DNA of 64,000 nt from Nonomuraea jiangxiensis (GTDB lineage Bacteria > Actinomycetota > Actinomycetes > Streptosporangiales > Streptosporangiaceae): assembly GCF_900099965.1 (NCBI RefSeq), contig NZ_FNDJ01000013.1, positions 290,721 to 354,720 of the forward strand, written 5' to 3'. Position numbers and translations under genes: made by a program. Below the pieces are notes generated by a model. That model made no database searches. It was not told the origin of the DNA and worked only from the letters and a program-made list of their open reading frames with translations. Below are positions 7,803 through 19,613 of this stretch, piece after piece (the first letter of the stretch is position 1; the number at the start of each line of letters is the position of its first letter).

Positions 7803-9383
7803 ATGAACGGTGTCGACCTCGGCACGGTATGGGCGAGGGCCCTGGGCAACTTCCTCGACGAGAACGTGCCCATCCAGCAGCGTACGTGGCTGTCCATGGT
7901 GCGCCCGATCGCGCTGGCCAACGACACGATCGTGCTCGGCGTGCCCAACGACTTCGTCAAAGACCTCATCGAGGGCAAACTGCGCTCGCTCGTGGCGCAC
8001 GCGCTGTCGCAGGAGCTCGGCCGGACCATGCGGCTGGCGGTGATGATCGACACAACGGCTCCCGAGCAGCCGGAGATCGAGATTCATCAACAGCCTGTGA
8101 CTCAGAGTTATCCCCAAGGTGTGGAGAGCCGGCCGCGCTACCCACAGCTCCCACCGTCGCAGCACAACCCGGCCTCCGAGCCGCCGCAGTTCTATTCTCC
8201 ACAGACGGAGCTGCCGCAGCTGTCCACCGAATATCCACAGCCGGGGTTCGGTTTTGAACAGGCGCAGTCGTACACACCGCCTGTGGAGAAGGCGCCGGAA
8301 CCGGCGCCGAATCGCTGGGAGGCAAAGAGCAACAAGCCCAGCGAACCCGCCAGGCTCAACCAGAAATACACATTCGAGACATTCGTCATCGGGGCCAGCA
8401 ACCGGTTCGCCCATGCGGCGGCCGTGGCGGTGGCCGAGTCGCCGGCGAAGGCGTACAACCCGCTGTTCATCTACGGCGACTCGGGGCTGGGCAAGACGCA
8501 CCTTCTTCACGCGATCGGGCATTACGCCCAGAGCCTGTACGACGGCGCGCGGGTGAGATACGTGAGCTCGGAGGAGTTCACCAACGACTTCATCAACAGC
8601 ATCCGCGACCACAAGGCCGACGGGTTCCGCGGCCGCTACCGGGCGATCGACATCCTGCTGGTGGACGACATCCAGTTCCTGGAGGGCAAGGAGCAGACGC
8701 AGGAGGAGTTCTTCCACACCTTCAATACGCTGCACAACGCCAACAAGCAGATCGTCATCTCCAGCGACCGCGCGCCCAAGCAGCTGATCACGCTGGAGGA
8801 CCGGCTGCGCAACCGGTTCGAGTGGGGCCTGATCACCGATGTCCAGCCGCCCGAGCTGGAGACCCGGATCGCGATCCTGCGCAAGAAGGCGATCCAGGAG
8901 GGCCTGGCCGCGCCGCCCGAGGTGCTCGAATACATCGCCAGCCGCATCTCCACCAACATCCGCGAGCTGGAGGGCGCTCTCATCAGGGTCACGGCCTTCG
9001 CCAGCCTCAACCGGCAGGGCGTCGACCTGCAGCTCGCCGAGGTGGTGCTGAAGGATCTGATCACCACGGAGTCCGACTCCGAGATCACCATCGCCGCGAT
9101 CATGAGCGAGACCGCCAACTACTTCGGGATCAGCCTCGAGGACCTGTGCGGCACCTCGCGCAGCCGGGCGCTCGTGAACGCCCGCCAGATCGCCATGTAC
9201 CTGACGCGCGAGCTGACCGAGCTGTCGCTGCCGAAGATCGGCCAGCAGTTCGGCGGCCGGGACCACACCACCGTCATGCATGCCGAGCGCAAGATCCGGT
9301 CGCTCATCGCCGAGCGCAAGTCGATGTACAACCAGGTCAACGAGCTAACAATACGGATCAAGCAGACACAGCGTGGATCTTGA
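7803..9383 (+). CDS. dnaA: Chromosomal replication initiator DnaA
   Basis: 526 aa from the ATG at 7803; the frame is open further upstream but that stretch is the box-rich spacer. Domain I occupies about residues 1-90. Domain II (about 95-185) is a long proline/glutamine linker with repeated YPQ words, as in actinomycetes. The AAA+ domain has Walker A GDSGLGKT at 225-232 and LLVDDIQFL as Walker B. Domain IV has the box-binding signature FGGRDHTTVMHAERKI. It unwinds oriC and recruits the helicase. DnaA-box clusters flank it on both sides. Confidence 0.98.
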   Translation: MNGVDLGTVWARALGNFLDENVPIQQRTWLSMVRPIALANDTIVLGVPNDFVKDLIEGKLRSLVAHALSQELGRTMRLAVMIDTTAPEQPEIEIHQQPVTQSYPQGVESRPRYPQLPPSQHNPASEPPQFYSPQTELPQLSTEYPQPGFGFEQAQSYTPPVEKAPEPAPNRWEAKSNKPSEPARLNQKYTFETFVIGASNRFAHAAAVAVAESPAKAYNPLFIYGDSGLGKTHLLHAIGHYAQSLYDGARVRYVSSEEFTNDFINSIRDHKADGFRGRYRAIDILLVDDIQFLEGKEQTQEEFFHTFNTLHNANKQIVISSDRAPKQLITLEDRLRNRFEWGLITDVQPPELETRIAILRKKAIQEGLAAPPEVLEYIASRISTNIRELEGALIRVTAFASLNRQGVDLQLAEVVLKDLITTESDSEITIAAIMSETANYFGISLEDLCGTSRSRALVNARQIAMYLTRELTELSLPKIGQQFGGRDHTTVMHAERKIRSLIAERKSMYNQVNELTIRIKQTQRGS

Positions 9384-9906
9384 TGTTCGTGCACAGCCTG
9401 TGGAAAACACTGTGGACCAGCGGAAACACAGAATGGGCGCGGCCGTACGTACGGCAATGGCCGGAAAAATCCACCCACAAGGGCTGGGGACAACACTGGG
9501 GACAGGTAGCCCAGATCTGGGGACGAGCCGTGGATAACGTGTGGACGGCGTGTGAACAGTCGATCTGGAGCTCCAGAAGGGGTCTCTTTACCCCGTGGAC
9601 AACCTGTGGAAACCCCGTGGATAACCCGTGGATGAACACCCCATGATCTGGGGAAGAGCTGTGCACGAAGTTTCGCCATCCCCAGGCGGCCGAGTTCTCC
9701 CCAGCCTTCGCCCACACCCTCGGTGGATGAAAACATGGCTACTGACCAGCCATAACGCCGGTTGTCCACAGTACCCACAGCCCCTAGTGTGATGACCTCT
9801 TATCTCTCTAACAAAGAAACACAAGACCCATAGAGGGGTTCTCCCGGAACCGAGGTGCGGGAGAGTGAACACTTGAATCAACGACGAACCCAGGAGGCTG
9901 ATCACC
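9384..9906. other. oriC region, dnaA-dnaN spacer
   Basis: The 523-bp spacer is packed with DnaA boxes. TTGTCCACA at 9762-9770 is perfect. One-mismatch boxes include CGTGGACAA at 9594-9602 and CGTGGATAA at 9529-9537 and near 9617, plus several TGTGGAAA-type sites, mostly in one orientation. The lower-GC stretch about 9781-9830 just before dnaN is a candidate unwinding element. In Streptomyces and relatives oriC is exactly in this spacer. Confidence 0.9.
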
Positions 9907-11046
9907 GTGATGTTCCGAATCGAGCGAGACGTCCTCGCTGAGGCGGTGGCATGGACGGCACGCAGCCTCCCCGCGCGCCCGTCGGTGCCCGTTCTCGCCG
10001 GCATGCGCCTGGAGGTCACGGAAGAGCAGCAGCTCAAGCTCTCCGGATTCGACTACGAGGTCTCCGCCGAGGTGACCCTTGAGGTCCACACCGGCGAGCC
10101 GGGGGTCGTCCTGGTATCGGGCAAGCTGCTCGCCGAGATCACCCGCGCCCTTCCCGCACAGCCTGTGGACCTAGTCGTGGACGGCGCCAAGGCGGTCGTC
10201 ACGTGCGGCAGCGCCCGGTTCACCCTGCTGACCATGCCGGTGGAGGACTATCCGTCCCTGCCCGCCATGCCGCCGGCCGCGGGCCGGGTGGGCAGCGACG
10301 TGTTCGCCGCCGCCGTCGGCCAGGTCGCCGTCGCCGCGGGCCGGGACGACACGCTGCCGATGCTGACCGGCGTACGGATGGAGATCGAGGGCGACACCGT
10401 CACCCTCGCCGCGACCGACCGCTACCGGCTGGCCGTGCGGGAGCTGAAGTGGCAGCCGGGGCAGCCCGACTTCGCGGCCATCGCGATGATCCCCGGCAAG
10501 ACCCTCGCCGACACCGCCAAGGCGCTCGGCGCGACCGGCGCCGAGGTGGAGATCGCGCTCAGCTCCGCGGGCGGCACCGGGGAGGGCATGATCGGCTTCT
10601 CCAGCGCGGGGCGGCGGACCACGACGCGGCTGCTCGACCCCGAGTTCCCCAAATACCGCTCGCTGCTGCCGACGGAGTTCTCCGCGCGCGCCGATCTGTC
10701 CACAGGCCCGTTCGTGGAGGCGGTCAAGCGCGTGGCCCTGGTCGCCGAGCGCAACACGCCCGTACGGCTGGCGTTCAAGAGCGGCGAGGTCGTGCTAGAG
10801 GCGGGCAGCGGCGACGAGGCGCAGGCCGTCGAGGCGCTGCCGGTGGACTACGAGGGCGAGGAGATGAACATCGCCTTCAACCACCAGTTCCTGCTGGAAG
10901 GGCTGGGTGCCATCGACAGCGACGTGGCACGCCTGCAGATGACCACGTCCACGAAGCCCGCTATCCTCACTGGCGGCAAGCCTGTGGATGACGGGGCCGG
11001 GACGGACTACCGCTACCTGATCATGCCTATCCGACTGTCAGGCTGA
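9907..11046 (+). CDS. dnaN: DNA polymerase III beta sliding clamp
   Basis: 379 aa. The GTG at 9907 has AGGAGG nine bases upstream; the ATG at 9910 is an alternative. The N-terminus FRIERDVLAEAVAWTARSLP and the end RYLIMPIRLSG are family landmarks. Three clamp domains of roughly 125 residues follow in order. The dimeric ring tethers polymerase III and other repair proteins to DNA. It heads the dnaN-gnd-recF-DUF721-gyrB-gyrA block. Confidence 0.97.
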   Translation: MMFRIERDVLAEAVAWTARSLPARPSVPVLAGMRLEVTEEQQLKLSGFDYEVSAEVTLEVHTGEPGVVLVSGKLLAEITRALPAQPVDLVVDGAKAVVTCGSARFTLLTMPVEDYPSLPAMPPAAGRVGSDVFAAAVGQVAVAAGRDDTLPMLTGVRMEIEGDTVTLAATDRYRLAVRELKWQPGQPDFAAIAMIPGKTLADTAKALGATGAEVEIALSSAGGTGEGMIGFSSAGRRTTTRLLDPEFPKYRSLLPTEFSARADLSTGPFVEAVKRVALVAERNTPVRLAFKSGEVVLEAGSGDEAQAVEALPVDYEGEEMNIAFNHQFLLEGLGAIDSDVARLQMTTSTKPAILTGGKPVDDGAGTDYRYLIMPIRLSG

Positions 11047-11096
11047 CGCCGTCATCAGAGATGATGGGAAGCCTGACAAGGGGGTAGTGGGAAACC

Positions 11097-12041
11097 ATGC
11101 AGATCGGCATGATCGGACTCGGCAAGATGGGCGGCAACATGGCCGAGCGGCTCCGCCGCGCCGGCCACGACGTCGTCGGCTACGACCGCGACCCGGCAGT
11201 CAGCGATGTGGGCGGGCTCAAAGAGCTGGTCGAACGCCTGGAGAAACCGCGCGCGATCTGGGTCATGGTGCCCGCGGGCGAGGCCACGCAGTCGACCATA
11301 GACGACCTCGGCGAGCTGCTCGACGCGGGTGACCTCGTCGTCGACGGCGGTAATTCACACTATGTGGACGACCAGAAGCACGCCGCCGAGCTGGCGGAGA
11401 AGGGCATCGGCTTCGTCGACTGCGGCGTGAGCGGCGGCGTGTGGGGCCTGCAGTACGGCTACGCGCTCATGTGCGGCGGCGACCAGGCAAGCGTCGATCG
11501 GCTGATGCCGATCTTCGAGGCGCTCAAGCCCGAGGGCGAGGACGGCTTCGTCCACGCGGGCGAGGTCGGCGCCGGGCACTTCGCCAAGATGGTCCACAAC
11601 GGCATCGAATACGGCATGATGCAGGCGTTCGCCGAGGGCTGGGAGCTGCTGGAGGCCTCCGACGTCGTCAAAGACGTCAAGGGCTCGTTCAGCAGCTGGC
11701 GCACCGGCACCGTGATCCGCTCGTGGCTGCTCGACCTGATGGTCCGGGCGCTCGACGACGACGAGCACCTCGAGCGCCTGCGCGGTTACGCACAGGACTC
11801 CGGCGAGGGCCGGTGGACGGTGCAGGCGGCCGTGGACCACGGGGTCCCCCTGCCGGTGATCACCGCCGCCCTCTACGCCAGGTTCGCCTCCCGCCAGGAC
11901 GACTCCCCCGCGATGAAGGTGGTCGCGGCGCTGCGCAACCAGTTCGGCGGCCACGCGATCTCCTCGACGGAGGGCAGCACCGGCAAGGGCGCCGACGCCC
12001 CGGGCGCCGACGTGACGCCGCCCCCGGGGCTCCAGCGCTAG
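11097..12041 (+). CDS. gnd: 6-phosphogluconate dehydrogenase, short type
   Basis: 314 aa with an N-terminal dinucleotide fold (IGLGKMGGNMAERLRRAGH), the substrate signature VDCGVSGGVWGLQYGYALMCGG and GAGHFAKMVHNGIEYGMMQAFAEG with the catalytic lysine. It oxidatively decarboxylates 6-phosphogluconate to ribulose 5-phosphate. The length places it in the short (YqeC/Zwf-linked) subfamily rather than the 470-residue E. coli type. Lying between dnaN and recF is characteristic of actinobacteria. Confidence 0.93.
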   Translation: MQIGMIGLGKMGGNMAERLRRAGHDVVGYDRDPAVSDVGGLKELVERLEKPRAIWVMVPAGEATQSTIDDLGELLDAGDLVVDGGNSHYVDDQKHAAELAEKGIGFVDCGVSGGVWGLQYGYALMCGGDQASVDRLMPIFEALKPEGEDGFVHAGEVGAGHFAKMVHNGIEYGMMQAFAEGWELLEASDVVKDVKGSFSSWRTGTVIRSWLLDLMVRALDDDEHLERLRGYAQDSGEGRWTVQAAVDHGVPLPVITAALYARFASRQDDSPAMKVVAALRNQFGGHAISSTEGSTGKGADAPGADVTPPPGLQR

Positions 12042-12144
12042 CGCTCGCCGCGTCCCAGGGCTTTCCCCACGAGCTGATACCGGTTTTCCACAGGAACGCA
12101 TGCCGGTGACCCCAGTGACCGCTGTGGCCCACTAACCTCGTGGG

Positions 12145-13389
12145 GTGCATGTCGCCCACCTGTCGCTGACCGACTTCAGGTCCTACGCGTCCGTGGAGCT
12201 CGGTCTGGAGCCGGGCATCACGGCGTTCGTGGGGCCCAACGGCCAGGGCAAGACCAACCTGGTCGAGGCCCTCGGCTACGTCGCGACGCACTCCAGCCAC
12301 CGGGTGGCCAGCGACGCGCCGCTCGTGCGGCAGGGCGCCACGCGGGCGATCGTGCGCTGCGCCGTTCAGCGGGACGACCGGCGGGCGCTGATCGAGCTGG
12401 AGATCAACCCCGGCCGGGCCAACCGCGCCCGGCTCAACCGCTCCCCCGTGTCCAGGCCGCGCGACGTCGTGGGCCTGCTGCGCACGGTGCTGTTCGCCCC
12501 CGAGGACCTGTCACTGGCCAAGGGCGACCCGTCGGAGCGCCGACGGTTCCTCGACGACCTGCTGGTGGCCAGGGCGCCCAGGTTCGCAGGCGTGCGCGCC
12601 GACTACGACCGGGTGCTCAAGCAGCGCGGCGCCCTACTGCGCACGGCCGCCCAGGCCCGCAGGGGCGCCAGGAGCTCCAGGCGGGCGGAGCGCGACAGCG
12701 GGTTCGCCGCGGCGGGCGCGGGCGACGTGCTGAGCACCCTGGAGGTGTGGGACGCCCACCTCGCCAGGCACGGCGCCGAGTTGCTGGCGGCCCGGCTGGA
12801 GCTGATCGAGGCGCTGCGTCCGCTGGTCGCCGGCTCCTACGCCGCGCTGGCCCCGGCGAGTGCCGCCGCGACGCTGGCCTACCGCAGCACGTTGTCCACA
12901 GGTGGGGATGCGGACGAGGGGGTCCCGGAGCACGAAGCCGCCGGTGAGCGGGGATCTTTCGATACACAGACGTTATCCACAGACTTGGGGAAAACCCTTG
13001 AGGAACGGCTGCGGGAGCGGCTATTGGAGGTCCGTTCCGCGGAGCTGGAGCGCGGCGTCACGCTCGTCGGCCCGCACCGTGACGACCTGATTCTCGGCCT
13101 CGGCGATCTGCCCGCCCGGGGCTACGCGAGCCACGGGGAGTCGTGGTCGTTCGCGCTGGCGCTCCGGCTGGCCGCCTACGACCTGCTGCGGGCCGACGGC
13201 GGCGATCCCGTGCTGATCCTGGACGACGTGTTCGCCGAGCTCGACAGCCAGCGCAGGCGCCGGCTCGCCGAGATCGTCGCCCCGGCCGAGCAGGTGCTGA
13301 TCACCGCCGCCGTGCCGGACGACGTGCCGGGTGAGCTGATGGGGGCCAGATTCGACGTCGCAGAGGGGAGCGTGACCCGTGTCCGTTGA
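12145..13389 (+). CDS. recF: DNA replication and repair protein RecF
   Basis: 414 aa, GTG start. Walker A GPNGQGKT lies at residues 30-37, the ABC-like signature region around SLAKGDPSERRRFLDDLL, and Walker B LILDDVFAELD near the C-terminus. RecF loads RecA at gapped DNA with RecO and RecR. There is a roughly 50-residue hydrophilic insertion in the middle (STGGDADEGVPEHEAAGERG region) that makes it longer than the usual 370 residues. Its stop overlaps the next start by 11 bases. Confidence 0.96.
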   Translation: MHVAHLSLTDFRSYASVELGLEPGITAFVGPNGQGKTNLVEALGYVATHSSHRVASDAPLVRQGATRAIVRCAVQRDDRRALIELEINPGRANRARLNRSPVSRPRDVVGLLRTVLFAPEDLSLAKGDPSERRRFLDDLLVARAPRFAGVRADYDRVLKQRGALLRTAAQARRGARSSRRAERDSGFAAAGAGDVLSTLEVWDAHLARHGAELLAARLELIEALRPLVAGSYAALAPASAAATLAYRSTLSTGGDADEGVPEHEAAGERGSFDTQTLSTDLGKTLEERLRERLLEVRSAELERGVTLVGPHRDDLILGLGDLPARGYASHGESWSFALALRLAAYDLLRADGGDPVLILDDVFAELDSQRRRRLAEIVAPAEQVLITAAVPDDVPGELMGARFDVAEGSVTRVR

Positions 13390-13879
13390 CGACAACCCCA
13401 CGGCCAGGGGCGCCGCCATGGCCAGGGAGAAGCTGGCCCAGGCCAAGGCCGACGCGGCCAAACGCGGCCAGCTCCCCCGGCGCGAGCCCAGGCGCAGGGC
13501 GGGCGGGGCGCGCAGGGAGAGCGGCGATCCCCAGCTTTTCGGTCGGGCGATCGCCGATCTGCTGGCCGATCGGGGCTGGGAGCGTTCGGCGGCCGTGGGG
13601 GCGGTGTTCGGCCGCTGGGCCGACATCGTGGGCCCTGACCTGGCCTCGCACACCAAGCCCGAGTCCTTCGAGGACGGCGAGGTGCTGATCGCGGCCGACT
13701 CGACCGCCTGGGCGACGCAGGTCCGGCTGCTCGCGCGCACCCTCGTACGCAGGCTCAACGAGGAGCTCGGCACCGGCACCGTGACGAAGGTAAAGGTCAG
13801 AGGACCACAAAACGCTCCAAGATCGACAGGTGGATTGCGGGTGACCGGAAGCCGGGGTCCCGGCGACACCTACGGTTAG
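13379..13879 (+). CDS. DUF721/DciA-like protein
   Basis: 166 aa, GTG start inside the end of recF. The N-terminal 50 residues are basic and disordered-looking. The C-terminal part contains the DUF721 core (AVGAVFGRWADIVGPDLASHTKPESFEDGEVLIAADSTAWATQVRLL). DUF721 proteins of the DciA type assist replicative helicase loading in bacteria lacking DnaC; whether this actinobacterial version does so is inference from family and position next to recF and gyrB. Confidence 0.85.
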   Translation: MSVDDNPTARGAAMAREKLAQAKADAAKRGQLPRREPRRRAGGARRESGDPQLFGRAIADLLADRGWERSAAVGAVFGRWADIVGPDLASHTKPESFEDGEVLIAADSTAWATQVRLLARTLVRRLNEELGTGTVTKVKVRGPQNAPRSTGGLRVTGSRGPGDTYG

Positions 13880-14182
13880 GCGCCGAGAGCGATCAGATTG
13901 CCGCAGACGCGCGGAGCCCCCTTTCCGGAGGGGGGATGCTTGCCAGGGGGCAAAGCGAGCTAGCGGGCATCACAGGCGCGTTCATTGCCACCTTCGGGCT
14001 CCAGACCCGGTAAGATGGAGAAGGATTCCGGACACGTCCGCTTGCGTGTCACCCCGGCACCAAGCCGACTCCCCTGGGTGACCGCGCATCGGGGCACTCA
14101 CGACGGTGACGGGCACGGCAGGGGCAGCAATGCAGTTTGATGGCCTCCCCCGCCGCGTGTCCGCGGCAGGAGGATTTCGCAG
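13880..14182 (+). other. DUF721-gyrB spacer
   Basis: 303 bp with no gene. A C5/G5 hairpin near 13916-13934 (CCCCC TTTCCGGA GGGGG) could end the dnaN-recF transcript, but no T run follows. The rest presumably holds the gyrBA promoter; no clear -35/-10 was assigned. AGGAGG at 14168-14173 lies nine bases before the gyrB TTG start. Confidence 0.55.
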
Positions 14183-16126
14183 TTGTCCTACGACGCTAGC
14201 TCAATCACCGTACTCGAGGGGCTTGAGGCGGTTCGAAAGCGCCCGGGTATGTATATCGGCTCCACCGGCGAGCGGGGCCTGCACCACCTGGTCTACGAGA
14301 TCGTGGACAACGCGGTGGACGAGGCTCTCGCCGGGTTCGCCAACAGGATCGACATCACGCTTCTGGCCGACAACGGCGTGCGCGTGATCGACAACGGCCG
14401 CGGCATCCCCACCGGCATCCACCCGGTGGAAAAGCGCTCGGCCGTCGAGGTCGTGCTGACCACGCTGCACGCGGGCGGCAAGTTCGACAGCCAGTCCTAC
14501 GCGGTCTCCGGCGGCCTGCACGGCGTCGGCTCGGCCGTCGTCAACGCGCTGTCCCACGCCATGGACGTCGAGGTCAAGCAGAACGGCTTCTACTGGCGCC
14601 AGCGTTACGAGATGTCCAAGCCGACGGCGCCGCTGGCCAAGGGCGAGCCGACCGACGAGACCGGCACCACGATCACGTTCTGGCCGGACGCCGACGTCTT
14701 CGAGACCACGACGTGGAACTATGAGACGCTCTCCCGGCGCTTCCAGGAGATGGCCTTCCTCAACAAGGGCCTGACGATCACCCTCACCGACGAGCGCCCC
14801 GACCACATCAACGGTGAGGCGCACACCGTCACCTACTACTACGAGGGCGGCCTGGCCGACTTCGTCCAGCACCTCAACGCCAAGAAGGAGCCGGCGCACG
14901 CGTCGATCATCTCCTTCGACGAGGAGGGCGACGGCATCGCGGTCGAGATCGCGATGCAGTGGAACAACTCCTACTCCGAGTCCGTCTACACCTTCGCCAA
15001 CACGATCAACACGGCGGAGGGCGGCACCCACGAGGAGGGCTTCCGCGCGGCGCTGACCACGATCGTCAACCGCTACGCGCGCGAGCAGAAGTTCCTCAAG
15101 GAGGGCAAGGACGACAACCTCTCCGGTGAGGACGTCCGCGAGGGCCTGACCGCGATCATCTCGGTCAAGCTGTCCGACCCGCAGTTCGAGGGCCAGACCA
15201 AGACCAAGCTCGGCAACACCGAGGCGAAGTCGTTCGTCCAGAAGGCCTGCAACGACCACCTGCGCGACTGGTTCGAGCGCAACCCCGGCGAGGCCAAGGA
15301 CATCATCAACAAGTCCCTGCAGGCCTCCCGCGCCCGCATCGCGGCCCGCCAGGCCCGCGACCTGACCAGGCGCAAGTCGCTGCTGGAGTCGGGCAGCGGG
15401 CTGCCGGGCAAGCTGGCCGACTGCCAGTGGAACGACCCGGAGAAGTGCGAGCTGTTCATCGTCGAGGGTGACTCGGCCGGCGGCTCGGCCAAGGGCGGTC
15501 GCGACTCGCGTTTTCAGGCCATCCTGCCCATCCGCGGCAAGATCCTCAACGTGGAGAAGGCGCGGATCGACAAGGTCCTGAAGAACAACGAGGTCCAGGC
15601 GCTGATCACCGCTCTGGGCACCGGGGTGCACGACGAGTTCGACATCGCCAAGCTGCGCTACCACAAGGTCATCCTGATGGCCGACGCCGACGTCGACGGC
15701 CAGCACATCAACACGCTGCTGCTGACGCTGCTGTTCAGGTTCATGAGGCCGCTGATCGAGGCCGGCCACGTCTACCTGTCGTGCCCGCCCCTCTACAAGA
15801 TCAAGTGGGACCGCAAGGGCGAGGACGCCTCCTACGCCTACTCCGACTCCGAGCGGGACGCGGTCATCGCCGAGGGCATCGCCAACGGCAAGCCCGACCC
15901 GCGGCCGCGTGACAACGTACAACGCTTCAAGGGCCTGGGCGAGATGAACGCGAGCCAGCTCTGGGAGACCACGATGAACCCGGAGACCCGGCTGCTGCGC
16001 CTGGTCACGCTCGACGACGCGGCACAGGCCGACGACCTGTTCAGCGTGCTCATGGGCGAGGACGTGGAGGCCAGGCGAGACTTCATCATCCGCAACGCGC
16101 GCGACGTCCGTTTCCTCGACGTTTAG
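14183..16126 (+). CDS. gyrB: DNA gyrase subunit B
   Basis: 647 aa, TTG start supported by an AGGAGG nine bases upstream. It has the GHKL ATPase residues in EIVDNAVDEALAG and VIDNGRGIPTGIHP, the GGLHGVGSAVVNALS loop, the TOPRIM EGDSAGGSAKGGRDSRFQAILP and DADVDGQHI metal-binding motifs, and the C-terminal QRFKGLGEMN. It provides ATP hydrolysis for negative supercoiling. gyrA follows after 21 bp. Confidence 0.98.
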   Translation: MSYDASSITVLEGLEAVRKRPGMYIGSTGERGLHHLVYEIVDNAVDEALAGFANRIDITLLADNGVRVIDNGRGIPTGIHPVEKRSAVEVVLTTLHAGGKFDSQSYAVSGGLHGVGSAVVNALSHAMDVEVKQNGFYWRQRYEMSKPTAPLAKGEPTDETGTTITFWPDADVFETTTWNYETLSRRFQEMAFLNKGLTITLTDERPDHINGEAHTVTYYYEGGLADFVQHLNAKKEPAHASIISFDEEGDGIAVEIAMQWNNSYSESVYTFANTINTAEGGTHEEGFRAALTTIVNRYAREQKFLKEGKDDNLSGEDVREGLTAIISVKLSDPQFEGQTKTKLGNTEAKSFVQKACNDHLRDWFERNPGEAKDIINKSLQASRARIAARQARDLTRRKSLLESGSGLPGKLADCQWNDPEKCELFIVEGDSAGGSAKGGRDSRFQAILPIRGKILNVEKARIDKVLKNNEVQALITALGTGVHDEFDIAKLRYHKVILMADADVDGQHINTLLLTLLFRFMRPLIEAGHVYLSCPPLYKIKWDRKGEDASYAYSDSERDAVIAEGIANGKPDPRPRDNVQRFKGLGEMNASQLWETTMNPETRLLRLVTLDDAAQADDLFSVLMGEDVEARRDFIIRNARDVRFLDV

Positions 16127-16147
16127 CCAGAAGAAGGATCATCACCT

Positions 16148-18648
<2,501 letters not shown>

Positions 18649-18652
<4 letters not shown>

Positions 18653-19338
18653 GCTCCCAAGGTGGCACCGCCAGGACGAAAGCGGCTTCCGGGAACGGAC
18701 AGCAAGCCAAGAAGCCTACTGAGCCCGAGATCTTCAATGCCGTGGACGACGGTCAGGAAACCTCGCCCGCGCAGAGCAGGCCCATGATGCCGCAGGACGA
18801 GCCGGCCCGCGGCGCATCGCCTGCGCCGGGCCCGGCGTCTCCCGACGGCAACAACGAGACCTCCATCCACGTCCGTCCGTCGTCACTGACCTCGGAAGCT
18901 CCGCCGCCGGCGGTGGAGCTGCCCAGGAAGAAGTCCAACGCCGCCTCGGGGAGCCGGCTGCCCCGCAAGGCCCACCTGGTCCTGCGCCGCGTGGAGCCGT
19001 GGTCGGCCATGAAGTTCAGCTTCGTGGTCTCGCTGGTCTGCTTCGTGGTGCTCTTCGTCGCGGTGGCCGTCCTGTACGGCGTGCTCTCCGCCCTCGGGGT
19101 CTTCGACTCGATCGTCGACCTGGTCAACCAGCTCGGCCAGGGCGAGCAGGGACAGAGCTCGATCCCGATCGACATCGCCTCCTGGTTCGAGCCGGTGCGC
19201 ATCCTGGGCTACACAGCGCTGATCGGGGCCGTCAACGTCGTCCTGATCACGGCTCTGGCCACGCTGGGGGCCGTCATCTACAACATCGCCTCTGACCTGG
19301 TCGGAGGCGTGGAGGTGACCTTCAGCGAGGCCGAATAG
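18649..19338 (+). CDS. DUF3566 membrane protein
   Basis: 229 aa. The first 100 residues are a hydrophilic, proline/serine/alanine-rich tail. The DUF3566 domain starts at ARKAHLVLRRVEPWSAMKFSFVVSLVCF and has two membrane segments joined by a loop (ALGVFDSIVDLVNQLG). The family is conserved downstream of gyrA in actinobacteria; its function is not established. It overlaps gyrA by four bases, so it is co-transcribed. Confidence 0.9.
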
Positions 19339-19346
19339 ACCGCCCC

Positions 19347-19379
19347 TCGCGCCGTGCCGCCACGATCGGCACGGCGCGA
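19347..19379 (+). terminator. Strong hairpin after gyrA-DUF3566
   Basis: A perfect 13-bp stem (TCGCGCCGTGCCG and its exact complement) closes a 7-nt loop, eight bases after the DUF3566 stop. There is no T run, as is common for actinobacterial terminators. It separates the gyr operon from the tRNA gene. Confidence 0.8.
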
Positions 19380-19466
19380 GCAGCGCCCCGGAGGCGGTAA
19401 GCTTTACTCCATCCGAACGAACCGGTTCGCCTCCGCCCTAGGGATGCGATACGGTTCTTGGTGCGC

Positions 19467-19540
19467 GGGGCTATAGCTCAGACGGTTAGAGCGCTTCCCT
19501 GATAAGGAAGAGGTCCCAGGTTCAAGTCCTGGTAGCCCCA
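19467..19540 (+). tRNA. tRNA-Ile (GAU)
   Basis: 74 nt. Acceptor arm GGGGCTA pairs exactly with TAGCCCC. The anticodon stem-loop is CTTCC-CTGATAA-GGAAG with GAT at 19501-19503. The T arm contains GGTTCAAGTCC. The 3' CCA is not encoded (CCC follows the discriminator A). It is the host gene of the integrated element: its 3' 42 bases plus one are duplicated at 27225. Confidence 0.95.
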
Positions 19541-19541
19541 C
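19499..19541. repeat. attL core within tRNA-Ile
   Basis: 43 bp from the anticodon loop to one base past the discriminator are identical to 27225-27267. The flanking bases differ at both ends (C/G before, CC/AG after), which fixes the limits of the duplication. Integration keeps the tRNA intact because the element supplies the same 3' half. Confidence 0.95.
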
Positions 19542-19549
19542 CCAGCTAG

Positions 19550-19580
19550 AAGGCCCGTCGGGATGATCCGGACGGGCCTT
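19550..19580 (+). terminator. Element-borne terminator for tRNA-Ile
   Basis: AAGGCCCGTC and its exact complement form a 10-bp stem with an 11-nt loop, nine bases after the tRNA. It lies inside the element, so after integration the tRNA transcript would end at this hairpin and not at its original one, now at 27284-27318. On the other strand it could also end the int transcript. Confidence 0.75.
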
Positions 19581-19603
19581 TGACGGCAACGGGGACGGCA
19601 ACG
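19578..19603. repeat. 26-bp direct repeat, left copy
   Basis: A 26-bp sequence starting CTTTGACGGCAACGG occurs here and at 27116-27141, same orientation, with one mismatch. It begins 37 bp inside attL and just after the int stop. Each copy itself has a doubled GACGGCAACG word. A plausible role is an arm-type integrase binding site. Confidence 0.7.
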
Positions 19604-19613
19604 TCACTCGCAC

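Noticed and set aside
14201..15922. 573-codon frame antisense to gyrB, and similar long antisense frames in gyrA, dnaA and the ABC genes
   Set aside because: Long antisense frames are expected at this GC content. They are Val/Asp/Leu/Gly/Arg-rich mirror translations of clearly real genes.
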